Assembly: GCF_024206475.1 (NCBI RefSeq)
Contig: NZ_JAMBPR010000073.1
Coordinates: 1 to 42,016 of the forward strand
Length of the DNA: 42,016 bases
Reading direction: 5' to 3'
Source of the DNA: Paraburkholderia sp. CNPSo 3274
Lineage (GTDB): Bacteria; Pseudomonadota; Gammaproteobacteria; Burkholderiales; Burkholderiaceae
Position 1 is the first letter of the stretch. Each line of letters opens with the position of its first letter. Position numbers and translations under genes: made by a program. Shown one piece after another: positions 1-6,454 of this stretch. The notes beneath the pieces are model-generated. The model was not told the DNA's origin. It saw nothing but the letters and a program-made list of their open reading frames with translations, and did no database searches.

Positions 1-77
1 GGGTAGTTGACGTCGCGACCCGCGCGCGGGCAAGTCCGTACCAAACCACGGCATACCCGCGCTGACTCCATCACCAC

Positions 78-1067
78 TCAGAACCGATAGCCGACACCTC
101 CGAGGATCACGTCCGTATCGCGGCTATAGCGCGTGACCACGCGGTTCCACGTGACCCGCGCAGCCCAGTGCTGTGTCAAGCGATATGACGCCGAGACGGA
201 GATGAGCCCCGAGAGAATACCGTCGCCAGTATCACGCTCGTCAGGATGCTCGCCGTGGTGGATTGCCGCGTAGATGCCCGCGCCGAACCCGAGCGTGAGA
301 CGCTCGTCGAAGAACGCGCGCGTGAGCCAGAGCTGCGCCGTCGCGCCATCGCGCCGCGCCGAATTGCCGTTGCCCTCGTGCAGATACCCCACCGTAGCGT
401 CGAGAAAGGAATTGATGCCGCGCCGGTACTCGATCGCCTCGGCCGCCGAAGTCTGCGATTCGAGGCTGTTGAGGATCGTCTCGCCCGCCATCAGCGTGAT
501 CTCGTTGTTTGTCACTTTCTGCGTGCGCGGCAACGCGAAATCGCGCGGGCCTGGCGTGTCGGGCGCGTCGAGCTGATAGCCCACGCCCAGCATGAGCGAT
601 GTCGTCGATGGCCCGCGCGACACCTGCACGCGGTTGAGCTGCAGGTTCGCCGTCCAGCGATGCGTGGAGTACCACGTGGCGCGCGCACTGTAGAGCACGC
701 CCCAGCCGTGCGTATCGGACCAGCCTTGACCCTGTGACGCGGCTTCGGTGTCGAAATAGCGATACGGCCCGACACCCAGCGCGAACACGAAGCGGCGCTG
801 CGCGAGCGGCAAACGCGCCCACGCCTGGATGGCCTGGCCGTCGCGATGATGATCGGGAATATGGCCTTCGTTCAACCACACAATGCTGCCGGCAAAATAC
901 TGGCCGAAACCCTCCGTGTAATCCATTTGCCACGAATAGGTATGGTCGGCGCCGCTTTTGAGCGGCCCTGTGTAGAGCGTGAATTCCTGCGCGCAAACCG
1001 ACCCCGAAGCCATGGCGAGCGCGCTGCCGACAACACCGGCTGCGGCTAGCGACGTGATGTTTCTCAT
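78..1067 (-). CDS. Putative outer-membrane beta-barrel protein
   Basis: I do not recognise a named family. The 329-residue product starts MRNITSLAAAGVVGSALAMA with a typical signal peptide, probably cleaved after the Cys-Ala near residue 26. The mature part has alternating Tyr/Trp/Gly-rich strands and ends in Gly-Val-Gly-Tyr-Arg-Phe. A C-terminal Phe after an amphipathic strand is the usual beta-signal for BAM-mediated outer-membrane insertion. The open frame extends 36 codons further upstream, but that extension lacks secretion features, so I take the Met just before the signal peptide as the start. The Shine-Dalgarno sequence is weak. It is monocistronic, with an AT-rich promoter zone upstream. 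Outer-membrane location is inferred with fair confidence; function is unknown. Confidence 0.7.
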   Translation of the reverse strand: MRNITSLAAAGVVGSALAMASGSVCAQEFTLYTGPLKSGADHTYSWQMDYTEGFGQYFAGSIVWLNEGHIPDHHRDGQAIQAWARLPLAQRRFVFALGVGPYRYFDTEAASQGQGWSDTHGWGVLYSARATWYSTHRWTANLQLNRVQVSRGPSTTSLMLGVGYQLDAPDTPGPRDFALPRTQKVTNNEITLMAGETILNSLESQTSAAEAIEYRRGINSFLDATVGYLHEGNGNSARRDGATAQLWLTRAFFDERLTLGFGAGIYAAIHHGEHPDERDTGDGILSGLISVSASYRLTQHWAARVTWNRVVTRYSRDTDVILGGVGYRF

Positions 1068-1256
1068 TGAGTGCGTTGGCGCCTTGCGGTTTGGATGGCG
1101 AGACTCGCTGCAAGGAAAATGTATGCAACGAAACGCGGAGCATACCGCGCGGCGACATTTCTTGTGTGAACCCACTCTTTCAGTTAATTACGAGATATCG
1201 CAGCACAAAATTCTGATTTTTATTTCGCTATCCTAATTACATGATAAAAAAAGAAA

Positions 1257-1281
1257 CGCCGCACAGAAGTGCGGCGCTTTT
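1257..1281 (-). terminator. Rho-independent terminator after the His-rich peptide gene
   Basis: A perfect 8-bp stem, CGCCGCAC/GTGCGGCG, closes a 4-base loop. On the minus strand it is followed by TTTCTTTTTTT (1245-1256), a strong U-tract. On the plus strand it is followed only by CTTTT. It lies about 30 bases after the stop of the His-rich peptide gene and fits as its terminator. Confidence 0.8.
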
Positions 1282-1312
1282 CCCTACAGTCAGCTTCGCA
1301 ATCGGCGCAATT

Positions 1313-1474
1313 TCAGTGCACGTGATGGCAGACGCGCTCAGCGTGATGGTGAACGTGCTCGACGTGGCACACCTCGTGGTGATACGGTGCAGCGACAGCA
1401 GCGAGCGGCGCGAAAAGCGCGGCGCAGGAAATCAGGGCGAACAGGCGGACAGCGGGCTTGATAACGGCGTTCAT
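1313..1474 (-). CDS. Small secreted His-rich peptide
   Basis: This short gene encodes 53 residues. Residues 1-28 (MNAVIKPAVRLFALISCAAL and the following Ala-rich stretch) form a clean signal peptide ending at Val-Ala-Ala. The mature peptide of about 25 residues is dominated by His, with two Cys and paired His-His and His-Val-His motifs. Such a composition could bind Zn, Ni or Cu in the periplasm, but this is inferred from composition only. The open frame reaches further upstream, but the signal peptide fixes the start at the internal Met. A strong terminator follows. No domain family is recognised. Confidence 0.6.
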   Translation of the reverse strand: MNAVIKPAVRLFALISCAALFAPLAAVAAPYHHEVCHVEHVHHHAERVCHHVH

Positions 1475-1633
1475 GACTCGGCTCTTGCGTGTGAAAACAG
1501 CGTGGGTTGGAACCAAAAGCCAGCACTGTATCGCAGAGTGTTCCGCGGCGTATTACACGGATGTAACGGGCGTAGCGCTCGATGAAACGGCCTTGACACG
1601 CGTTGCTGGACAAGACCGGGGCGCGGTGGCTGC

Positions 1634-1846
1634 TCAAATACTGCGCTCGCCGCCCTCTTCATGCGTGAGGCGCCGCAGCAGTTCGCGACCGCGGGTGGTG
1701 AGGCGCAGCGTGGCGTCGCCGCCTGCCTCGTCCATTTCGACGAGACGGTAGCGCTGAAGCGCCAGGAAATCGGAATCGAGCGTCTGAATAGGCGCGTCCG
1801 CATCACGGATCAGCAGCAATGTCGCTAGTTCGTGGTGGCTGAGCAT
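1634..1846 (-). CDS. Small hypothetical protein, possible winged-helix fold
   Basis: The product is 70 residues and starts MLSHHELATLLLIRDADAPI. A GGAGAG Shine-Dalgarno sequence 6 bases upstream decides this start over an in-frame Met 23 codons earlier. The sequence is soluble and helical at the N-terminus. Its later part (Leu-x-Arg-Tyr-Arg-Leu-Val-Glu, then Leu-Thr-x-Arg-Gly-Arg-Glu-Leu-Leu) looks like the recognition helix and wing of small MarR/ArsR-like winged-helix domains. It is too short and divergent to assign. It stands alone, about 240 bases from the Hsp20 gene. Confidence 0.5.
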   Translation of the reverse strand: MLSHHELATLLLIRDADAPIQTLDSDFLALQRYRLVEMDEAGGDATLRLTTRGRELLRRLTHEEGGERSI

Positions 1847-2023
1847 CGGGTCTCTCCAGTTGTTGGCCAGAGTCAGCGTTTCAGCGCCGATTCCAGCCAC
1901 ATGCCCGAAAAGCATTCGACCGAAGGGCCGTGGGCTTGAGTCACCCCAGCATAGCGAGTCAATCGTACAGTTTCGCTACAGTCGTGTTTCGCTGTGTTAC
2001 GTGCCGGTGTCTGAAGCAAGACA

Positions 2024-2061
2024 GCGGCGCGCAGCTGCACGATATGCAGTCTGCGCGCCGC
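2024..2061. terminator. Strong hairpin downstream of hsp20
   Basis: An 11-bp stem (GCGGCGCGCAG/CTGCGCGCCGC) continues inward, after one unpaired T, with CTGCA/TGCAG around a 5-base loop. It begins about 20 bases after the Hsp20 stop codon on the minus strand. There is no U-tract, so it may be a Rho-assisted terminator or an mRNA 3'-end stabiliser. Confidence 0.5.
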
Positions 2062-2082
2062 TCGCTCAACGCCTCTTCAGCC

Positions 2083-2514
2083 TTAATTGATTTCGAGGCG
2101 CTTACTGGCGCTTGCGGCCCGCTTCGGTAGCGCTAGTGTCAGCACACCATCCTTGTATTGCGCGCTCGCCTTTTCATCATCGATTTCCGCGGCAAGCGTG
2201 AACGCGCGGCTCACGCTGCCCGCATAGCGCTCGCGACGCACAACGCGCTCACCTTCCTTCAGCTCGCTGCCCCGCTCGACTTTCGCGGCAATCGAAACGA
2301 GATTGCCATCGATTTTCACGTCGATGTCGTTCCGATCGACACCGGGCATTTCGGCCCTCACCGTGAAGCCGGCCTCGTTTTCCGTCACGTCAATCCGGAT
2401 ACTGGCCGCCTGCCCTTCCACGCCGCTCGTGGCACGCATCGGCCGGAACAGCCCGTGAAACAGATCGGGCACAATTTCCATCGAAAACGGATCGTTACGC
2501 GAGATATTGCTCAT
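2083..2514 (-). CDS. Hsp20 family small heat-shock protein
   Basis: This is an ATP-independent holdase chaperone of the alpha-crystallin type (143 residues), cytoplasmic and usually oligomeric. The alpha-crystallin domain covers about residues 38-130. It includes the family signature Ala-Glu-Met-Pro-Gly-Val, the segment Val-Val-Arg-Arg-Glu-Arg, and the terminal strand Asp-Gly-Val-Leu-Thr-Leu-Ala-Leu-Pro-Lys. The start MSNISRNDPF follows a GGAGG ribosome site 6 bases away, which excludes the longer open frame. The gene is monocistronic with a hairpin after it. No convincing sigma-32 promoter or ROSE thermometer was found upstream. It lies beside phasin, phbB and uspA, which suggests a stress-response context. 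Confidence 0.92.
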   Translation of the reverse strand: MSNISRNDPFSMEIVPDLFHGLFRPMRATSGVEGQAASIRIDVTENEAGFTVRAEMPGVDRNDIDVKIDGNLVSIAAKVERGSELKEGERVVRRERYAGSVSRAFTLAAEIDDEKASAQYKDGVLTLALPKRAASASKRLEIN

Positions 2515-2765
2515 TGATGCCTCCATGGGCCGAACGTTTTTCGTGTCCACGCAACGATGATGTTGCATCGGATTCCTAAATTCACCGTCAGTTAGCGCGT
2601 GTGCATGACACCTCTGCGGCCAATGACGGAGAATCGCTTGCAACGAAGCGCGCCGCTCGCGCGGCGCGGTCGGTGCCGCTCACCGTTCCAACATGAAGGC
2701 GCCTCGCGCGTTTGCAAGCCCCTTTTTTTGCCGCGCGCGAAATTATTGCGTCGCAGCGCGGCGCG

Positions 2766-3512
2766 TCATTGCATGTGCATGCCGCCGTTGATCGCGATAT
2801 CGGCGCCGGTGATGAACGCCGCGTCGTCCGAGCAGAGGAACGCCACCAGTGCCGCGACCTCGTTCGGCTGGCCGAGGCGGCCTACCGGAATTTGCGGGAG
2901 GATGCGCGCGTCCAGCACGTCTTTCGGCACGGCTTCCACCATTTGCGTGGCGAGGTAGCCCGGCGACACGGTGTTCACCGTCACGCCCTTCTTCGCCACC
3001 TCCAGTGCGAGCGCCTTCGTGAAGCCATGCATGCCCGCTTTCGCCGCCGAATAGTTGGTCTGCCCGAAAGCGCCGCGCGAGCCGTTGACCGAGCCGATAT
3101 TGATGATGCGCCCGAAGCCGCGCTCGATCATGCCGGGCAAGAATGGCTTCGTCACGTTGAAGAGCGCGTCGAGATCGGTGCGCAGCACGGAGTCCCAGTC
3201 GGCTTTCGACATCTTCACGAAGCTGCGGTCGCACGTAATACCCGCATTGTTGATGAGCACGTCGACCTGGCCGAGATCGTCGAGCGCTTGCTGTGCCGCG
3301 CGCTCGCAGGCCTCGCAGTCGGCGACGTTCATTTGCTGACAGCCGAAGTCGCGGCCTGCCGCGCGTTCGGCGGCAAGCCAGGCATCGGCGCGCGTGTTCG
3401 CCGACGAGCACGAGACTGCGACGGTCATGCCCGCGTCGTGCAGGCGCCGGCTGATCGCCTCGCCTAGTCCGCCCATGCCGCCCGTGACGAAAGCAACGCG
3501 CTTAGTGGCCAT
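2766..3512 (-). CDS. phbB: Acetoacetyl-CoA reductase (PHB synthesis)
   Basis: This 248-residue enzyme reduces acetoacetyl-CoA to (R)-3-hydroxybutyryl-CoA with NADPH, the second step of polyhydroxybutyrate synthesis. It is a classical short-chain dehydrogenase. It has the nucleotide-binding TGGMGGLG (10-17), NNAG (88-91), and the catalytic Ser141, Tyr154 and Lys158 (YSAAK). The C-terminal ADIAINGGMHMQ is typical of PhaB/PhbB rather than FabG. Its start codon lies inside the end of the phasin gene (11-base overlap), so the two are probably translationally coupled. No phaC or phaA is nearby, so this is likely an accessory copy tied to stress. FabG-like activity remains an alternative. Confidence 0.9.
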   Translation of the reverse strand: MATKRVAFVTGGMGGLGEAISRRLHDAGMTVAVSCSSANTRADAWLAAERAAGRDFGCQQMNVADCEACERAAQQALDDLGQVDVLINNAGITCDRSFVKMSKADWDSVLRTDLDALFNVTKPFLPGMIERGFGRIINIGSVNGSRGAFGQTNYSAAKAGMHGFTKALALEVAKKGVTVNTVSPGYLATQMVEAVPKDVLDARILPQIPVGRLGQPNEVAALVAFLCSDDAAFITGADIAINGGMHMQ

Positions 3513-4053
3513 GCTGGCCTCCGCCCGCGCTCACGCCCTGCGCGCGGCCTGCGCCCGCCGCGTTGCCCGGATGCGCCGCGCCATTGGCGGCACTGCTCAT
3601 CGCACGCTCGAATGCGTTCATCCACTCGCGCATCGGCAACGCGCCCGGCACCTTGGACGCGTTGGCTTGCGCGCCCGCGCAGGCCTCTTGCCACTGCTGC
3701 GTGAAGTCTCGCGCGCTGTCCGACCACGTGCTCGCGCCCTGCATTGCCGCCGCGACGCTCTCTTGCCAGAGCGTGGTGCTCGCGCCGAGATAGTCGCGCC
3801 AGACCGATTGCGTGGCGACCGCGAAATCGGTCCAGTCGCGCGCGGTACGCAGCGATTCGAGCAGGCCTTCGACCGCCCCGCGGTCGCGCTCGATGCGGCG
3901 CTGCTCCAGCTTCAACAGCTGCTCGCGCCATTGCTGCTGCCCGACGAGCAAGCGCAGCGCGGCCGACGTGTTGGTACGATACGTGTCGAATGAGGCGCCC
4001 AACGCGTTACCGAGCGAGGCGGCGTCGAATGAGGGAAGGGAAGCGGTAGCCAT
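3502..4053 (-). CDS. Phasin family protein
   Basis: Phasins coat polyhydroxyalkanoate granules. This 183-residue protein is helical, rich in Ala, Gln, Trp and charged residues, with no signal peptide. Its core has the amphipathic repeat pattern of Phasin_2 proteins (Leu-Gln-Gln-Trp-Arg-Glu, Trp-Gln-Glu-Ser-Val-Ala). The C-terminus is Gly/Ala-rich and ends GGGQHGH. A strong AAGGAGGAG site precedes MATASLPSF and rejects the 60-codon upstream extension. It is the first gene of a two-gene unit with phbB, whose start overlaps it by 11 bases. The promoter must lie in the preceding 390-base gap. Family assignment rests on composition, length and the phbB link. Confidence 0.8.
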   Translation of the reverse strand: MATASLPSFDAASLGNALGASFDTYRTNTSAALRLLVGQQQWREQLLKLEQRRIERDRGAVEGLLESLRTARDWTDFAVATQSVWRDYLGASTTLWQESVAAAMQGASTWSDSARDFTQQWQEACAGAQANASKVPGALPMREWMNAFERAMSSAANGAAHPGNAAGAGRAQGVSAGGGQHGH

Positions 4054-4442
4054 GGTCAATCTCCTCCTTATGTAGCTTTCGCCCGGCGCGGCCGGATGCG
4101 TTTGCTGCCAAAGGGACCGCGGTGGACCGCGATGGGACGCGGGCTGCGGCGAGCGAAATGAAAGCGCTTCACGCGCGACGGTAGGGAACGGGATGCTTCG
4201 GAGTGCCGTGTGTTCGCAAGACAGCCGGCTCAAGCCAACATCATAGGCAGGAAGACGGGCTCCCGCGCGACGAATGGGCGATTTGTCGCGTGATCGCCGT
4301 CATAATTCGAGATAGTTGATGCGCAGCGAGTCAAAACCAGGCTTTTCATTGCTGTTTTTTCGCGACGGATCGTAAGCGTGGGAACGCTGCGCGGCCGATC
4401 GCGCCCTCGCCGCTGACCGGCCGGTGGAACCGGGCGCCCCAG
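4054..4442. other. Intergenic region upstream of phasin/phbB
   Basis: About 390 bases between uspA and the phasin gene, both on the minus strand. No ORF looks real. It should carry the phasin promoter. I found no FNR box and no sigma-54 site with correct GG-N10-GC spacing; two near-misses have N9. Confidence 0.5.
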
Positions 4443-4904
4443 TCAGGCGGATGGCGCCTCTTCGTCGCGCACCAGCATGACCGGCCGGTCCGCCATGCGC
4501 AGGAACGATTCGGCCACGCTGCCGAGCAACAGGCGCTTCATGCCCGACAAGCCTCGCGTGCCCATCACGACGAGGTCCGCACCGTCCTCGGCGGCGATGC
4601 GTGAGATCACCGCGGCAATCTCCTCGCCGCTCGCATCTGCTGCGCGCGTGGAGCCCGGCACCTGAGCCTGGGCGAACACCAGTTTCGCTTCTTCGAGCGC
4701 CGCCGTTGCTGCGTCGTTTTCCGCCGAGTGGCGCGCCTGTTCCTCGGCGAAGCCCGAACTCACGTCCACGAGCCGTGCCGGATGCCGCACGACACACAGC
4801 GCCTGAACGGCGCCGCCAGTCGCTTTCGCGATCTTCACGGCCTCGTCGAGCGCGCGCCGGCCGCTGCGGCTGCCATCGACCGCTACCAGAATCTGCTTGT
4901 ACAT
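4443..4904 (-). CDS. Universal stress protein, UspA family
   Basis: This is a 153-residue cytoplasmic UspA-fold protein of the ATP-binding subclass. The N-terminal strand with DGS (residues 10-12) and the motif G115-x2-G118-x9-G128-S129 match the nucleotide-binding signature exactly. Two adjacent ATG codons are possible. The second is preferred because GGAGG lies 6 bases before it and only 3 before the first. In Burkholderia such proteins are frequent in hypoxia-induced clusters, which fits the neighbouring Hsp20, phasin, alcohol dehydrogenase and phosphoketolase genes. A possible sigma-54-like element lies about 40 bases upstream (described separately). Confidence 0.92.
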   Translation of the reverse strand: MYKQILVAVDGSRSGRRALDEAVKIAKATGGAVQALCVVRHPARLVDVSSGFAEEQARHSAENDAATAALEEAKLVFAQAQVPGSTRAADASGEEIAAVISRIAAEDGADLVVMGTRGLSGMKRLLLGSVAESFLRMADRPVMLVRDEEAPSA

Positions 4905-4944
4905 CATGGACCTCCCGGGCCTTGCCCATGTTGCGCGGCATGAT

Positions 4945-4960
4945 CGCCGCGCGCGTGCCA
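4945..4960 (-). promoter_or_regulatory. Weak candidate sigma-54 promoter of uspA
   Basis: On the minus strand the sequence TGGCACGCGCGCGGCG has a perfect -24 element (TGGCACG) and correct GG-N10-GC spacing, but a poor -12 element (CGGCG against TTGCA). Transcription would start about 30 bases before uspA. In such GC-rich DNA a chance match is quite possible. Confidence 0.25.
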
Positions 4961-5135
4961 GGTGAGCGTCGCGCGCAGCGGGCAGCCGGCCGTTGCGGGG
5001 CGCACACCGGCTCCCGGTGCGCGCTATCCGAATAAAGATTGTTGTAGCGCATTTGGGTACGGATGCGCGCCCCGGTCAGTGCGACCCGTTGTCTCCATTG
5101 CGTCAGCATCGTGACTCACCTGACCGAAGGCACGT

Positions 5136-6122
5136 TCAGCACATCGTCAACACCGCCGCGCCCGTGAGCCGTCCCTCGCGCAAATCGGTCAGCGCCTCGT
5201 TCGCGCGTGCGAGCGGGTACGGCGTGGTCTCGATTTCGAGCTTTTGCCGCGCGGCGATCGCCATGAAAGTGGCGCCGTCCTCGCGCGTGAGATTCGCCAC
5301 CGAGACGATGCGCCGCTCTTCCCACAGCCATGCGTAAGGAAACGAAGGAATGTCGCTCATGTGGATGCCGCCGCACACGACCGTGCCGCCCTTCGTCAGC
5401 GCCCGCAGCGCCGCGGGCACGAGCGCGCCGACCGGCGCGAACAGCAGCGCAGCGTCGAGTTCCTCGGGCGCCCGCTCGTCGCTGCCGCCGGCCCACGTTG
5501 CACCGAGGCGCCGCGCGAACTGCTGCGCCGCAGCATCGCCCGGACGCGTGAACGCGTAGACCGTGCGCCCCTGGTGGCGAGCGACCTGCGCGACGATATG
5601 CGCCGCCGCGCCGAAACCGTAGATGCCGATGCGCCGTGCATCGCCCGCCATCGCTAGCGAGCGATAGCCGATGAGTCCCGCGCAGAGGAGCGGCGCGGCC
5701 TCAACGTCGCTGTACTGGGGCGGCAGATGGAAGCAGTAGCGGAAGTCGGCGACAGTGCGCGTGGCATAGCCGCCGTCGATCGTGTAGCCGGTGAAACCGG
5801 GCGCATCGCAGAGGTTCTCGCGCCCGTCGGCGCAGAAACGGCAATGGCCGCAGGTATGGCCGAGCCACGGCACGCCCACACGGTCGCCGGGCGTGAAACC
5901 CGTCACGCCTGCCCCGAGCGCCGCGACCGTGCCGACGATCTCGTGGCCGGGAATGACTGGCCTTTTCGGGTGATCGAGATCGCCGTCCACGACGTGCAGG
6001 TCGGTGCGGCACACGCCGCACGCGCGCACATCGATCAGCAGTTCGCCTGCGCCCGGCGCCGGGTCGGGTAGATCGGCTTCGCGCAGCCGCGGACTATCGC
6101 CGTCGAACAGCATTGCCCGCAT
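5136..6122 (-). CDS. Zinc-dependent alcohol dehydrogenase family protein
   Basis: This is a 328-residue medium-chain dehydrogenase/reductase. The catalytic zinc site is visible as Cys38 (GVCRTD) and His60-Glu61 (PGHE). The structural zinc loop has four Cys (CGHCRFCADGRENLC). The Rossmann segment GIYGFGAAAH follows. It probably interconverts an alcohol and an aldehyde with NAD(H); the substrate is not readable from sequence. The start MRAMLFDGD is chosen because GAGGAGG ends 6 bases before it; the Met two codons upstream directly abuts the ribosome site. It is divergent from phosphoketolase. Together they would suit fermentative redox balance, disposing of acetyl-phosphate-derived carbon as ethanol or acetate, but that link is inferred. 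Confidence 0.88.
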   Translation of the reverse strand: MRAMLFDGDSPRLREADLPDPAPGAGELLIDVRACGVCRTDLHVVDGDLDHPKRPVIPGHEIVGTVAALGAGVTGFTPGDRVGVPWLGHTCGHCRFCADGRENLCDAPGFTGYTIDGGYATRTVADFRYCFHLPPQYSDVEAAPLLCAGLIGYRSLAMAGDARRIGIYGFGAAAHIVAQVARHQGRTVYAFTRPGDAAAQQFARRLGATWAGGSDERAPEELDAALLFAPVGALVPAALRALTKGGTVVCGGIHMSDIPSFPYAWLWEERRIVSVANLTREDGATFMAIAARQKLEIETTPYPLARANEALTDLREGRLTGAAVLTMC

Positions 6123-6454
6123 CGCCATCCTCCTCGCCAAAACGCGGCTGACGCGCCGCATCGATCACCATAAAACCATGTTATGCAATCGGGCCGCGGG
6201 CTGTCGTGCATTGCACGCTTCAGCGCAGCTACACGGCCCGATGCGACTCACAGCCGCGGGACACCCACGCATGGCGCGCCGCGCGATCGTGGCAACATAA
6301 GAGGAATCCCGCAGGACCACGAGGGGCCGCCGCCCGGCCACGCGCGCGGTGTAAGTCCGCCGTGCGAGCCTCAGGCTCGCGCCACGCGCGCCGCCGCGCT
6401 GCGCACGCAGTCCGCCTCGGTCCGTCTTCCGCCGCCGCGCAACCGGAGCCCCGC
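6123..6454. promoter_or_regulatory. Divergent promoter region, alcohol dehydrogenase / phosphoketolase
   Basis: About 330 bases between divergent genes. It holds 8-bp inverted arms TCGGGCCG (6189-6196) and CGGCCCGA (6234-6241), which nest around the small palindrome GTGCATTGCAC (6206-6216). This could be a regulator site serving both promoters. I could not place -35/-10 boxes with confidence, and no FNR box is present. Confidence 0.35.

Noticed and set aside
2560..2700. Possible sigma-54 or sigma-32 promoter for hsp20
   Set aside because: CGGCACCGACCGCGCC has GG-N10-GC spacing but a poor -12 and no T at the first position. No CTTGAA/CCCCAT pair was found.
4270..4345. TTGACTCGCTGCGCATCAA as an FNR-like site upstream of phasin
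   Set aside because: Half-sites are too far apart for the FNR spacing of four bases, and the inner bases do not match.
4999..5023. GC-rich hairpin upstream of uspA
   Set aside because: CACCGG/CCGGTG with a mismatch further out, no U-tract and no partner gene end. It is likely chance in GC-rich DNA.
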